Source of the DNA: Macrobrachium rosenbergii
Taxonomy: Eukaryota > Arthropoda > Malacostraca > Decapoda > Palaemonidae
DNA length: 64,000 nt
Reading direction: 5' to 3'
Assembly: GCF_040412425.1 (NCBI RefSeq)
Contig: NC_089795.1
Coordinates: forward strand, 82,630,163 to 82,694,162
Made by a program: the position numbers and the translations under genes. Shown one piece after another: positions 1 through 14,539 of this stretch. Below the pieces are notes generated by a model. It saw nothing but the letters and a program-made list of their open reading frames with translations, made no database searches and was not told the DNA's origin. Positions within the stretch are counted from its first letter, which is position 1, and the number at the start of each line of letters is the position of its first letter.

Positions 1-430
1 CAGAACCATTTAGAAGGGAAAGAATCCTTTATGGGTATGTACACAGTCAAATATTGCATTTTTGTTATTTTAGCACTAAGATATTTTTAAGATGTATATC
101 GACATAATGCCAAGAAAGAAAGCGCCCTTTACATATATTATAAACCTGTAATACTCAATGTGATCCTTTAGTTCTCCATGGATAAAGCTGATAGTCTTAA
201 GATTTAGAATAATTGTATTCATGTACCAGAAAAATATCACTGAGCACTCCTTTGGAGACTGGAAGATGCACGTTTCCTTCTTAAGATTTACAGTAAAAGA
301 AATTTCATTGATATTTGTGTGAGACAAGGATGCGTTACGTTTATGGGTGGAGTGATGCAAGAACTCAGAGGAACGACATTAGATATAGTACAGGTTGTAG
401 AATAAGAAAATGACTCAGGAATGAAGCGTA
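1..430. other. Unassigned AT-rich sequence
   Basis: No gene, repeat arm or recognisable protein motif was seen on either strand. The open frame on the minus strand at 76-360 has no family resemblance that I recognise. Confidence 0.5.
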
Positions 431-434
431 GGAA

Positions 435-960
435 GGCTGTTTGCTGATGATACAGCAATTAATGGGGAGAGTTTGCAAAAGGAGAGAGCATGAAGTGAAT
501 GTATACAAAATCAAATTTATCAAAGTAAATGGAAATCAGGAAAGAGGTACAAAGAATGTTAATATACATGGTGGAAGAATGGATGCAGTTGATTTGTACA
601 GGTATTGGGGATAAAATATAATGGCTTATGGTGGAATGAGAAAGGAGAGGAGACACAAAATAAGCGCAGCAAATAAAGTAGCAGGATGAGAGCAAAAGAT
701 TGGGAAAAGACTTCGAGTGTCTATGGAAGTCAAGGTGCGTATTTATGAAGGGACTGTTGACCAACTTTCCTGTATGGCAGTGAAGTGTGAATATTGAATG
801 TAAATGAAAGAAGAATGGTTGAAACTACCGAGATGAATTGTTTGTACTACATATGTGGCATAAGAAAAAATTTGGTAGGCAGTATATTTTGTGATGGTCT
901 GATCATGTGAATAGATTGGAGGACGACAAGTTAGTGAAAAGAGTGAATAATTCACAAGTG
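435..960 (+). pseudogene. RTE-like LINE reverse transcriptase remnant (C-terminal part)
   Basis: Translating across several frames gives the RT catalytic box LFADDTAI at 437-460. Downstream come pieces typical of the RT C-terminus of this LINE group: a KVRIYEGTV-like stretch near 733, a VNERRMVETTEMNCLYYICGI-like stretch near 800-860, and a WSDHVNRLEDDKLVKRV-like end near 900-946. Order and spacing fit the thumb and C-terminal region of RTE-type or similar non-LTR RTs. Stops and frameshifts are frequent, so this is a dead copy. The N-terminal RT and the endonuclease are absent upstream. The clade is inferred from recalled motifs. Confidence 0.72.
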
Positions 961-969
961 TTAGGAGGA

Positions 970-2150
970 AATAGGTGAGATTGATTAATTTATTTAACTG
1001 CCATTACAACAACTGACCTAGTTGCCAAAAGAGACCAGTTTGGAATTTATTCATACATGAACATGCATATAAATCCATAGTCATAGATTAGACTTGTTAA
1101 AAAACATTTAAACAGCCAAAACAGTCATAGTCTAATAGCATCTTAATAAGTTACATATCCAGCTATAATAAAATAAGTTATAGTTTTAAGATCAGCTGCT
1201 CCTTAAAACTTAAAAACACCACTGGGTTTAAAAACAATTTAACAAAGGAAGCATCTTCTCAAGTTCCCAAGAATGGGCATTCGGTGAGCGAAGAACATTC
1301 ATCCAAGGAGGCCAGGTACACTGAGGGAAGTACGCTTAAGGAATCGCCGTAATGTTATTTCTGTTAGTAATGGTTAAAATTTTCTTGAACACCATTAAAA
1401 TGGCAAAGTTTAGCAGAAAAAAAATGGAGCAGCAATGTAAGGAGCTGCTAGATCCAGCATCAGGAAAGATGAACCTAAACCCAACAAGTGTCAGATTTGG
1501 AGTACTGTTTATATGGTATGAATCATGTTCTAAAAAGATGAAACATAATTTTTCCACTGATAAATTTGATAAATGAACTATGGTACTGAGTTTCTAAATT
1601 CCAAGTTCAGTTCCTAGTCCACTGAGGGTGAACTATCAGTTTGCTCCTGGATGCGGTCTGCTAACAGCTCCATCAAAAATCTGACGCTACTTGAAGTCTC
1701 AGCTGTCACATGTTTTACTACCTTCACCTGAGAGAACAGTAATATTACCCTCAAAAGATCATAGGAAGGTGGAATGTAAGACTAACTCTAGTCAAGACAG
1801 TTCACTGTGTAAGAGTATATGCCTACACTGCTGAAGAAATGGGAGATTTTATTTTGCTCAAAAATATATGGAAATTTCTGACTTTACCTATTAGCAGTGA
1901 AAATAAATCGCTCATATAGTATTACTTATTAATTTACTCAATAGAATATGCTTGAAAATATGGTGTCTAGTGGTTATTTTCTAAACATCAAACAATAACA
2001 CAAGATAGGAGAGAGAAACCTATAGTGTTGTCAATACTGCCTCATATAGCACACACTAATTTCACTAATCAACAATCTTCTCTCTAAACGCCTCTGATAA
2101 ACACCTCTCAAAGACAACTACAGTTATCGTAAACATCTTATGTAATGAAA
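970..2150. other. Unassigned AT-rich sequence
   Basis: Two overlapping open frames on opposite strands at 1336-1576 have no motif that I recognise and no neighbouring support. Nothing else is visible. Confidence 0.45.
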
Positions 2151-2154
2151 ATGT

Positions 2155-2240
2155 GTGACCTTAGCCGAATGGCTAAATAGTGTACTACGATTGCTCTTAG
2201 TCTCGAGACTGAGTCTAGAACGTTTCCAACAGCCCAAGAG
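2155..2240 (+). repeat. Possible tRNA-like SINE head (degenerate)
   Basis: TTAGCCGAATGGCTAA at about 2161 resembles a tRNA A box (TRGYNNARNNGG). A convincing B box is missing about 50 bp downstream. It could be a decayed SINE head or chance. No cloverleaf can be drawn with confidence. Confidence 0.25.
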
Positions 2241-2289
2241 AACAAGCATTGCAATTATTTTTACAATAACATCCAAAATTTCATTCTCG

Positions 2290-3640
2290 GATTGAGATTA
2301 GCAAAGGGAGACTAATCTGGCCGGCATCCAAGTTGGAGGGCTCATTGCAAAATGCCTGTATCTCAGTGTAATTAAAGGATGACAAGGATTAGGTTTTCCT
2401 TTTACTAGCTTGCATCTCCAAGGGTTAATGGTGAAATGCAGAAAAGAGACATCAACAAAAGTGACAGCAGCAACAACACTACTGTCATTATCTAACCTGT
2501 AGAATTAAGATTCCCGTAAACTGGGAATATAAAATGAAAACACCACAAATACTACGTGATTAAAAATACAAGAATGTTAGAAAGTAACAAAATTAGTGTT
2601 GCTTATTACTTAAAGAGAACCCAAAAAATACACGAACAGTATAAAAGGCAACCTCAAATTGCATACTTCCGCCAACCCGAATAACATAGTTATCTTTAAT
2701 ATTTCACACAATCTAGGTCTCATCAGTGAGAAGTTACTGCCTTCTTTAATGGGAATAATAAAAAGCAATAAAAGAAGAATTTCTAGATCCACGTCCAGCA
2801 GCCTTGGATTCACACCAGAATCTAATCAGCTGTTCCATGGGAAAATGAAATCTTAAAAACAATTCTCTCGACAGTTTTTATTAGTCTTACCAACAGACAT
2901 CTAAAGAGAGAGCGAGGAAGTAATAACGATACAACAAAATTCTACAACTGCTGAAGTTGTCAAGCTAAAACTGACAAAAAGGGATAAGAAAATGTAAAAC
3001 ACAAATTACAAAGGTTTCACATTCAATCCAACAACATTTAATTATTTGGAAAAAAAAGCATATACCGGTAACTCTATTGAAGACTCACAGTTTACTTGTA
3101 ACTCAATTGAAGACTCACAGTTCCCTACCATGAGACTAATTTTTCTAAGAAAAAGCTTAAATTTTTCTAAAGAATGAGTGGTTATAAAGCTTGCTTCGTA
3201 TTTCATTAATTGGCAGTTAGACAAAGGTTGGTTTTATGAAATATTTATTAATAAAAATCACCAATTCTAACCTTTAAACAGTCTTTTCATGTGGCCTTGG
3301 TAGGTTGCGCTACAGTGAACGCAACTTTAAAATTAGCAAGATTTAGAACGCAGACGATCAGGCATTCGATCTACAGTCTAATTTTGCTTTCCGTAATTAG
3401 GATCTTGTTTATCTGGTCATCTGCAATCTAAAGTTTAATAACTCAAAAATGCTTTACCCTGACCCCTAGATTTTCGCCTCTATGATTTCAGTTTCCACAG
3501 CTGTGTTTCCACAGTAACCGTAATTTTCCAGTAGGTCCAGTTTATTATCATATTATCAGGCATCTCTCAACTTATAAACTGAGTTACATTTAAGAGAGTG
3601 ATTTTCACGAAAACAAAAAGACTTCATAAATGAAAAGAAT
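2290..3640. other. Unassigned sequence with one small local duplication
   Basis: A 30 bp unit containing ATTGAAGACTCACAGTT occurs twice in tandem at about 3068-3127. Otherwise no gene or element is recognisable; the open frames on both strands around 2610-2856 are unsupported. Confidence 0.5.
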
Positions 3641-3649
3641 GAATTTTGA

Positions 3650-4370
3650 GGTCATTCACGGGAGCCTCTGTACAAATGGTTCCAGCTTCCCTTGACTTTA
3701 CCTTTGTAATTTAATGGAACTGACAGGAAGAATGGGTCTGCAGTTATTCAAGAGAGCCTTTGTACAAATGGTTCCAACGTTTCCTGAATTGGCATTTGTA
3801 GTCTAAACAAACTGACAGGAAGAATGGGTCTGCAGTCATTCTAGGAAACGTCTGTTCAAATGGTTCCAATTTTCCTTGAATTTGCCTTTCTAGTTTAATA
3901 GAACTGCAGGAAGAATGGGTCTGAAGTAATTCAGGGGAACTTCTGTACAAATAGTTCCAATTTTCCTTGAATTCCCCTTTGTAATTTAATGGAGCTGACA
4001 GGAAGAACGGGTCCTGTCATTCAAGGGAACTAATGTACATATGGTTCCATTTTTCCTTGAATTTGCCTTTGTAATTTAATAGAACTGTCAGGAAAAATGG
4101 GTCCTGAAGTCATTCAAGGGAACTTCTGTACAAATGATCCCAATCTTCCTGGAATTTTCTTTTGTAGTTTAATGAAACTGATAGGAAAAATGGGCCCTGA
4201 AGTCATTCAAGGGAACTTATGTACAAATGGTTCAAACTTTCCTTGATTTTTGTTAGTAGCCTAATAGAACTTTCAAGAAACATGGGCCCCGATGTCATTC
4301 AAGGGAACTTCTGTATAAATGGTTCCAAATTTTCATGAAATTTCCTTTGTACTTTAAATAGAATTGCCTT
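3650..4370. repeat. Minisatellite: about 8 tandem units of ~91 bp
   Basis: The phrase GTCATTCAAGGGAAC followed by TCTGTACAAATGGTTCC, a TTCCTTGAATTT stretch, AATTTAATAGAACTG and AGGAAGAATGGGTCTG recurs with a period of about 90-94 bp. Unit starts are near 3651, 3742, 3834, 3924, 4015, 4110, 4200 and 4293. Units are diverged by substitutions and small indels, so the array is old. The open frame across part of it (3744-3950, minus) is a by-product of the repeat. Confidence 0.9.
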
Positions 4371-4379
4371 GTCCTGAGG

Positions 4380-5060
4380 TTTGCTGCTAATTCTACAATT
4401 CTTGCAAATGGAATCCATATTCTCACCATCATTAGGCAAAAGCTCTAATGCATCAGTTTGAACCATTCCTTGTAATAGTTTGAACTATTTTTGGTCTTAT
4501 AAAGCTGTTTGTGTTGTACAAAGTGTGATTCTTATGACTGGACAATGTGATCCATATGTAGTCATATGCCTTTTTACTATTAAAGAAAAGATGTTAATAT
4601 GCTCCTGCTTTAAACCACAGGATTCACGTATGCACTCCATGCAAATTAAAACGTATGGTCGAATGCACGTTTCTGAAGCCAATCTGATTTGGAGAAGTAT
4701 AGTCATTACATGAACCAGCTGTTCTTTAATTATACATAGACATGAAGAATGCTTGGCTGACCTGGATGGACTGTCTAGGTCACTTGTTCTCCACCATGTG
4801 GGTATCAAATGTTTGAGCTCTTATCAGAATTCTTTTTGACAACCCATTTAAATGCTGGGAGACTGGGCGGGTTCTATTTTAACAGTAAGTATCCAAATAG
4901 TAAATTTTATTTCGAAAATTTATATTATTTAGGATGAATCTTACCTACTGTTAAAGATAGCCAATTACCATATTACCATACTGAAAGATGGTGGTTTAAT
5001 GCAGCTCAAAAACACCCACTCAGCCAAGCAAACTGTAGGTTTCTTTTTTAAAACCCAAAA
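4380..5060. other. Unassigned sequence
   Basis: Open frames on both strands at 4480-4808 mirror each other and carry no recognisable motif. No repeat arms were seen. Confidence 0.45.
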
Positions 5061-5089
5061 AATTCTTACCTGATCTTAGATCCTTCCTT

Positions 5090-5380
5090 GGCTGTACTGC
5101 CACCACAGTTTCTCATTGGAGGGGTGGGTAGAGTTCCTAGCACGCTGTTGGCCCAGCGTCACTCCTCCGTCCGGCCAATGAAGAAATTAGAGGAATGTAT
5201 TTCTTGGTGATGGAAATTCATTTCGTCATAATGTGGTTCGGATTCCACACATAAGTTGTAGGTCCCGCTAGTAACCAGTTGGTTCTTAGCCAATGAAATA
5301 AATCTAATCCTCGCCAGCCCTCAGGAGAGCTGTTAATCAGCTCAGTGGTATGGTTAAACTAAGATATACTTAACTTATTG
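5090..5380 (+). mobile_element. SINE copy with LINE-like 3' tail
   Basis: Read on the plus strand this holds the body phrase AATGTGGTTCGGATTCCACA near 5230, then ACCAGTTGGTTCTTAGCCA near 5275, and ends in GAGCTGTTAATCAGCTCAGTGG at 5328-5350 followed by a TGGTTAAAC tail. The same body and tail recur in inverse orientation at 19612-19862, and the tail alone at 25018 and 30945. The presumed tRNA-related head (5090-5160) is degraded here. Confidence 0.75.
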
Positions 5381-5639
5381 TACTGCCGCCAGAAGGTGGA
5401 TCCCTGACAGGGAGTAATGCATGATCAGAGTCACCTCGTGGAGAAAGCCACCTCTCCAGAGCGATGTTAATGGACCCATGTGCCTGGGTGTGACAAGCTC
5501 AATAAATCATAGTCTAAAACTAAAAGGAATACCTATGTATATAAAGGTATGCTCCTACACATTCAATATATCTTCATGCTCCCAAAAACTCAAACCAGGA
5601 TTTGAACAATAAACTAAGTAGAAAGGCTGCTCTTTCATT

Positions 5640-8570
5640 CAGCTCAGGAAAAGCCAGTATCCTCTATGAGTAGTGGACTAAGGGCTTTACAATTCCTGAA
5701 TGAAATCTCTACATGTCGGTAATAAGAGGCAAAAATGGAACACCATCTCCACTGAGCCACAATGAATACATCCTCTAAAGATGAATTCTTTAAAAAGCTG
5801 AGCGATGTACCCACCACTTGCACGTAGAGAATGTTGACCATCAGCAAATGTTATGAGCTAATTTAACCAAACAACAAATAGAAAAGGATATAGCATTCTT
5901 AAACATAAGTGTGTTTGATCTCCTAACCTCACAAAATTATTAACATTGCCTCTAATAGGCTTTAATCTGTCTAAGTACACCCCAATTGCCCTTATATGGC
6001 ATCAATATGCCTCTTCATCATTACTCCCTGGTGAGCTCAAGTTCGGTATCTCGACAATCTGGGGAAAGTTTTTGCCTTAAAGTCATTCTTAGCTCTAAAC
6101 GAGAAAAGGAATGAAGTCTTCATTGCAAAAGCCAACATTCTGCAAAAACACTTGTAATCTGCTTACTCTTTTTATAGTTGCCAGGGGTAGTACCAAGGGG
6201 AGTTCATAATAAAGTGCTTTAAAGAGGTCATCCTAAAGGCTCAGACATCTCTGCAAACAAAAGTTTCTATGCTACAAGATTAAAAAAAAAAAAGAAGGAT
6301 AGCGTTAAGCATCTCTCTCTCAGCAGACCTAGACCTCTTTGTGGTCCAGGTCATTGGCAAAGTCTAGTTGAGCATGTCGTAAAACATATGAAAGCATTGA
6401 TCTACATCCTCTTATAGCTGGGACCGACAGCTTTTTAGAGTATCTAAGAAAACGAAAAAATTGTCCATAGAGGTATGGGCACAGGAAATACCTCAAAATC
6501 AACACCAGGAGCGACAGACTGTCCACTACCTTTCAAATAACTTAGTAGTTGAGTCTAATAGACTTGATGATAGGCTCCTGAGACACTGTAGCAAACCTTG
6601 CACTCACAAGAGATGTTGATAGTGTGAACAGAGTTAATTGAAGCATGTGGAGGTTTTGATGAAACTTCATGGCATGTGGTTGAGATTATTCCCAAACGGG
6701 AAGGTTTGAGGGGGGATTTAACATCATGGGAAGTAGACTAAGAAACAAATCCCTCCATGTCCACTACGGAACTACTAGCAACATCCTGAGTTCTAGGATT
6801 CCCTTAACAAGTTTCTGAGTCGCCATAATTGTCCAAGGTCAGAGCTTCCACAAAGACTGACAAATTTTACGGTTCAGCGACGATCCTATAGGTAAAACCA
6901 AATCCTTTCTGTTCAGTTGATCTGCTAACACTGTTCCTTCCTGATACAAATTGAGGAATTAATGCAATATTCCCTGCTTCCGTCCGAAGGAGGGTCTCTG
7001 ATAGACAGAACACTAAGGAGGAATTGCCCTCCCCTGTTACCTGATATAAGACATTGTTGTGCTGCCCAAGAACACAGCTATTCATTTGCCTTTTCCTGAT
7101 GTTTGCACTGCTTTAAGCTCTTCCAGACTGCTAGGAGTTTGATACTGTTGGTCTGAAGTGACCTCTCCTTTCCTGACCAAATTCTCAGTACCCGTCACTG
7201 AGACATCTGGGTTCTTTACTTCCAATGAGAGACCTGTCTGAAGCTTTGAATGATCTGCCCACTATTCTAGCATCTCTCAAAGACTCGTTGGCACAGTTAC
7301 GATAGTCAAGTCCAGCAGAATCTTCCTGTGCCCTGTGTATTTTAGGTAAGAAAATAAGGGCCCCATCCTGGGCCTGGTCAGGCTGAAAAATTCCCCAGAA
7401 AGATCAAATCAAAAGCCATTGCTTCACCGGAAGTTCATGTAAGGGCTGAAATCCTCTTAGAAATGACAAAATGAGTACTTGATTCTACAAGTGAAAAGCC
7501 AGAAAAGTGTAGGAGTCTATCTTTAACCACAGATAGACAGTAGACTGCATTTGGACTAGTGATAATTTTTGTTGGTTGAAAAGAATGCCCAAAGTCTAAG
7601 CCAGACAAAGGAAAAGGTCCGTGGCCCTCAGAATCCCTTTATAAGAGATGACAAGTACTAGCCAGACTTTCAAATAGAGTAGAACTTGGATCCTGAGAGG
7701 ATGACACCAATCTCCTGTGGGGAGCTATTATTCCCATAAACACTCACATCACTGTGCTTAGCCCAAAACACAGATCCTGTAATAGGTCTACTTTCCCCGC
7801 AAACACAAAAAAAAGGTACTTGTGAAACAGAAGGGTGATCAGGAAATACAAACGTTTTCCATGGCGATGGACAACGTCCAGTTGTTCTACCGATTAACAA
7901 CCAGAACCATACTGGATGACTCCATGGAAAAGTAAGTTAAACGAAGTTACTGAGGGTGGAGACGTCCAACACTGGCCTCCAACTTCGGAATGCTTTCTGG
8001 AAAAAAAAAAACCTGTAAGAGATATTTGATTTCTTACTGCAAGATGAGAAACTTCTCCCAGTGATGAAAGTAAGAAGGGAAACTATCGGTAATGACAAGA
8101 ACGGAGGAGGAGGAGACAGGAACAAAAGACAAAACCCTCCCTGATTACTTCCACCACCCCAGGTCCTGTCTCTTAAGTCTTGCTAGACACTCCAAATTAC
8201 CTGCAGACAGTCTCTTACTGGAAACCTAGGGGCGCATACCCAATTCTGTTAGCGTTGCAAAAACTCTTAAACTTGAGGTATCCAGACATCAACCCTCAAA
8301 AAGGTTTAGAAAAGGTTGAAGAAAAACCTGATAAACATTGGCAGAACCATGGATGGAGGACTGAAAAAGGAACAGAAGGCTTTTTCATGGCTGTCTTCCA
8401 GGACTTCCTAAAAAAAGAAGAACAGACAATGTGCTCATGTAGCTGATCAAAAAAAAAGCTGCTATCTTCTGAGAAGGAATCACCAAAAGGGATGGCACCA
8501 CCAAAATTAGAGGTAAAAATATAAGCCTGGCCAGCCTTTTGGGACCCAGACTATTACAAGAGTACAATCA
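5640..8570 (-). mobile_element. DIRS-type retrotransposon, decayed (DIRS A)
   Basis: On the minus strand, RT, RNase H and tyrosine recombinase pieces follow in the order expected of DIRS elements. RT: SWRPVLDVSTLSNFV near 7937-7985, then LCFGLST near 7755-7775. RNase H: LSETLLR and ALIPQFVSGRNSV near 6920-7010. Recombinase: AIRGCRSMLSYVLRHA near 6375-6425, EFRAKNDF near 6085-6110 and a C-terminal stretch with FLKNSSLEDV and FASYYRHVEISF near 5660-5800. No frame is intact. The ORF1 region upstream of RT (8000-8570) is not securely recognised. Confidence 0.82.
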
Positions 8571-8579
8571 TAACTATAC

Positions 8580-9139
8580 TCCCTAATTCGCTGGAAAGTA
8601 AGGTACACAGAAACCAGGAATCCTAACCCAACCATCAGATTAGCCACAGAATTCAATATAGCTTATGGAAATTTAGAAAGTACCGAAAGTGAAAAAATCT
8701 GCTCCATTTATGACAAAAACACTACAGAAAATTTATATTCATACCCAAGGTTAAATTTTGTACTGTGAAAAAAACGTGAAAATCACTTCAGGCAGTTTTA
8801 TCTACGCATGCTACGAACCTGTTGATATCCAAATAGGAAAATAATATTCCAATAGCAATAAACCTGAGGAAGACCAGGCAGGATAAGACAAGGTTCAAAA
8901 CAAAACTACAGTTGTTTAAAGCCAGTCACTTAGTAAAATTTTGAATGAAATCAAGAACACAGCTACCAACACCTAAGTTATAAGTTTATATGTAAAAGAA
9001 TTATAGTTAACAAAGCCGGATGGAACTGTAAAATCAAGTCTGGACTCTTAGCTATCAAGGATGTCTTGGGTGTAACTAGATTTAAAAGGACATCACAAGG
9101 GCCTAACTGTAACTTTTATGAATGTTGACTGGTATATAA

Positions 9140-9140
<1 letters not shown>
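8580..9140. other. Unassigned AT-rich sequence
   Basis: No coding or repeat signal is visible between the DIRS relic and the TA tract. Confidence 0.45.
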
Positions 9141-9142
<2 letters not shown>

Positions 9143-9216
<74 letters not shown>

Positions 9217-9230
9217 CTATATATATATAC

Positions 9231-9327
<97 letters not shown>
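9143..9327. repeat. (TA)n microsatellite, ~185 bp, interrupted
   Basis: Alternating TA is broken by TTATAATA near 9170 and TGTTCTATATATATATACATTAA near 9212-9235. The open frames over it encode only Ile-Tyr repeats and are not genes. It is self-complementary and can form cruciforms. Confidence 0.97.
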
Positions 9328-9329
<2 letters not shown>

Positions 9330-9369
9330 GGTACATATATCATGGCTTAAATAATGATCAACTGTCATT

Positions 9370-10820
9370 CGTTGAAAGAAGACAGCATTGTACCTACTTT
9401 ACTACTCACTTGGTAAATTCTTGAAATACAAAACCAACAAAATATACAAAGTTATAGGCACAACAAAACAAATACTCTTTTCAAATACGAAGAATTCACC
9501 TGTAAATTCTCTTTCCCAACTATAAAGGACTTGTGGGCTAACATTTCCCTTGATTATAAAGCAAATTTGACAAGATGTGATTCTGATGACAGGTCTCACG
9601 TAAACAAAATGTCAACTGAGAACTCCCAGGCAGCATGAATCATCTCGGCTTTCTCTTTACGGTTGGTTTATCATTCCATAAAGGGTTGCAATAGTAGGTA
9701 TATAAGCTCCGAAAATGTTGAATTTTAGTTCGGGCCATGAAAGATGAGGCTGGTGTATATTTCTTAGTTTTGTTTCCAAATTATTTTAATACTTCATTTA
9801 TAAACTGTTCGTACTTTCAACAAAGTTCTGTTGTTCAACTGGGTGTCATTTTATCACCAGATGTTGAAAATGGACTCTTTATTGTGGTGAGCCTGTCTCC
9901 GGAGATGAATCCCCAAACCATGATCGATCATAAGTCTAGATTTTTAAATTTTCCTTAGGATAAAATGGAGTAAAATTTTAACATAGTAGTCTCTCCTTCA
10001 GTTTTTTTAATGGGATGGGGTAGCATTAATTTTAGGTGCTTTCATAAGAGTACAAGTATGTTCAGGTATTTTCCAAATTACATACTATTAGGAATACGCT
10101 AGAGAACAAAATGTCAATCGGCAAAACTTGGCGTTGTAAAATTTACTTATTAGTAACAGTTTAAAATGTGAAGATATTACACGTGGATTGTCCGGATTAT
10201 CAGAATTATCACCTGAACAATATTCTTCACAGAAGTCATATTGTAAGCATCTGAATTTAGTTATCACAAAATTTACATATTTAAAGATTATAACTAATTA
10301 CACTAGACTTAGAAACAAATTATTGTAGCTCAACATACCCAACATCACCTTCAATTTGCAATTACTGTGGCTATTCTTGCTGCACTTTCCAAAGTATTTC
10401 CTTTTTTGTAAGCCTCACGTTATTCCACATTTCCTTCCACTGACAGTTTACGCTTCTTTTGGGGAGGCTGCCCTCCAAATTATATGTATGATGAAATATT
10501 GACGACTGTGAAAATTGATGACTACTTTAGAGCATGCAATAGTGATTCCCGCAAAATAGGCATAAAATGGGCAATTGTCAGCACTGTGATCGTCCATCAA
10601 AAAATCTAATCAATTATGAGGCTCATTTCATTTTTCGGAGCACATTCCCAGGCTGGATATTTTTACTATCAAAAATCGCAGCCAAAACTATATTAGAAAT
10701 AATACATACTCATGAAGTGTATAAAGCTTAACAAAACATAATAAATGTAACAGATGTAATTTGGGAGTCTATAGGACTCAGACTAGTACGTACTAATTTT
10801 GAGTCATGTATGTATGTGTA
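9370..10820. other. Unassigned AT-rich sequence
   Basis: No protein motif or clear repeat family was recognised. Open frames here (9402-9599 minus; 9737-9958 plus) lack support. Confidence 0.45.
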
Positions 10821-10823
10821 TTT

Positions 10824-11266
10824 GGAAGGCAGACAGGAATACTCTTGAATAGTCATTTGATTACATTTTCTGTATTTGTGTCGTACTGACAGGTTGGCTC
10901 CATACCCTAGTCACTTTTATTTATTTATTTGTTTTCTTAATGTGATTTTAAATTTTAGTTTTTTAAAACAAATATTTTAAATATAATTTGTTTACTTGTC
11001 TTTTATATATTCTATTTGCTTTAAATTAATTTCTCAGTGTTTTGCCTGTTCCCCGGTGTCCTTTGTGTAAAAAATTTCCCTTTTAAGTCGATTGTCATTT
11101 TTTTATGTCCTGACTTTGCCTTTGTATGTTTTTTTCTGTAATTTTTATTGTCAGTGCTTTTTGTTTTTTAATTTTAGAACCCCTGATGATGTAATCATGG
11201 ATTATAAAACAATGGGAATAAACATGTAATCAAATGACTACTCAAGAGTATTCCTGTCCGCCTTCC
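10824..11266. mobile_element. Foldback element with ~42 bp inverted arms
   Basis: The left arm at 10824-10865 and the right arm at 11225-11266 are inverted complements with only 2 visible mismatches over 42 bp (left arm begins GGAAGGCAGACAGGAATACT). The interior is T-rich and non-coding. Just inside the right arm, 11183-11210 holds a hammerhead-like core followed by GGGAATAAACATG. This layout is reminiscent of Penelope-like element termini, but no PLE coding sequence is present. A MITE is the alternative. Confidence 0.75.
11183..11210 (+). ncRNA. Hammerhead-ribozyme-like core (degenerate)
   Basis: CTGATGA at 11183-11189 is followed by a 7 bp stem (TGTAATC with GATTATA, one G-T wobble) closed by an ATG loop, then AAAAC. 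A functional core would need GAAA where AAAA stands, so this copy is probably inactive. I cannot draw convincing stems I and III. Penelope-like elements are known to carry hammerheads; assignment here is inference. Confidence 0.38.
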
Positions 11267-11306
11267 CGCTTTGATGTCTGTACTGGGCATTCTGCCCCTT
11301 GCTCAT

Positions 11307-11308
<2 letters not shown>

Positions 11309-11378
<70 letters not shown>
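11309..11378. repeat. (TA)n microsatellite, 70 bp
   Basis: Uninterrupted alternating AT directly after the foldback element. Confidence 0.97.
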
Positions 11379-11382
<4 letters not shown>

Positions 11383-11515
11383 TGTGAACAGAGTAAGACT
11401 AGAGTTTCTCCTTAGAGTAGAGATGAAATAAAAGTACCAAATGTATATAATTTTGGTACAGATAAAATCCCATGAAAAAACATCTCAAATAAGTAGAAGG
11501 AAGTGACACACACAC

Positions 11516-13380
<1,865 letters not shown>

Positions 13381-13389
13381 TAGTGCCTG

Positions 13390-14510
13390 CTACCATTTGC
13401 CTCTGTTAAGTACACAGAAAGACACTTTGCTTAGACTGAGTGGATGCTGAATAAACCCTCCTTCCAAGTTATTGCCAACCTGCTTCCACATCCAAAATGG
13501 ACCTGTTCGCTAATCAAGCGAACCATCAATTTCCAATGGATGTGTCTCCAAAACTGAATATTCGGGCATTAGCAAGAGATGCATTCCTACAGAACTGGAA
13601 CAATGGAGGGTAATCTACTTATTTCCCCCATGGAGTGGAACATATAGTTAAGCTTCATCAAAACGGTCGACCCAGTGACCCCCAAAATGTCCCATCAGTC
13701 ATTGGTTTGTTCCAAAGAAACAACGGGGGAGGAAATAATTTTTATTGCTATCAATTGTTCTATCCAGAAAGTTGGAGGGAAAGTCATCTACTCAACTTTT
13801 ACTGAACTTTGACCTTCAAAAGTATTTTCTGAATAAAGTCTACAGTGAAAATTATCAATCTAACATTGCTTGATACCTGGTGCTGAAACTACAAAATTCA
13901 TGTATCGAGCAATAGCAGTCTGTTTGGCAAGCGTGTTGGATTACCTGCACACACACACAGCCGGGTTGAAATTATGATTCAGAAAGTTCTAAAATTTTCT
14001 GATTCACCTGTTTAAGGACATTATCACTACCACAGTGATAATGTACAAGGCTTCCCTGTCAATGTCCTTATTATATGGATTTGGCATAGAACCCAGTGCT
14101 GGTCTTTGGCTTCACCCTCTGGTCCTTTAAACCACAAAGACCTGCTCCTGTAAGGACTCCTAAACCCTTTTCCTTGAACGAGATTCTTTGGCTCCTGTTG
14201 TCTCCTAAATTCAGCGATCCCAGTATAACAACACTCCCACATATTCCAGAAGGCACTTTCTGATCAACCCCTGTCAGAGCAGATCAGCAAATCTGTCCTC
14301 TTAGACAGGACGATGCTCATCACCTGTTCACTCTGTTGCTGTCCTTGGCCCTTATTCTTGGACCAGTTAAAGAGGAAATCCCCTATTCTTCTGCAGTATT
14401 TCAATATTACTGACAAAGTATTAGGCCTGGTCCGGTCACTTCAGGTACCTAGATGTCACGGATACCTTTCCAGATGGCCCTCCTTTCTTAAACACTCCCG
14501 TTAATTGCCA
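13390..14510 (+). mobile_element. DIRS-type retrotransposon fragment (DIRS B): end of RNase H plus recombinase
   Basis: The plus strand encodes the region just after RNase H: EWMLNKPSFQVIANLLPHPK and then DLFANQANHQFP (13500-13535), matching the DLFATRxNxxLP motif of this family, then ARDAFLQNWNN near 13575-13605. A recombinase N-terminal stretch follows: VLDYLHTHTAGLK near 13930-13970, then MYKASLSMSLLYGFGIEP near 14040-14095. Later pieces near 14313-14504 are less certain. Several stops and frameshifts separate them. Its orientation is opposite to all other DIRS copies in the window. Confidence 0.75.
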
Positions 14511-14539
14511 AGATAGAGCTGTTATCCTGCATCCCACCC

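Noticed and set aside
1336..1576. Small gene on either strand
   Set aside because: The two frames mirror each other and have no motif, no repeat copies and no neighbouring support.
3650..4370. CRISPR-like array
   Set aside because: Whole ~91 bp units repeat without unique spacers and the genome is clearly eukaryotic.
9116..9368. Open frames encoding Ile-Tyr repeats
   Set aside because: They are translations of the (TA)n microsatellite on both strands; same for 11399-11693.
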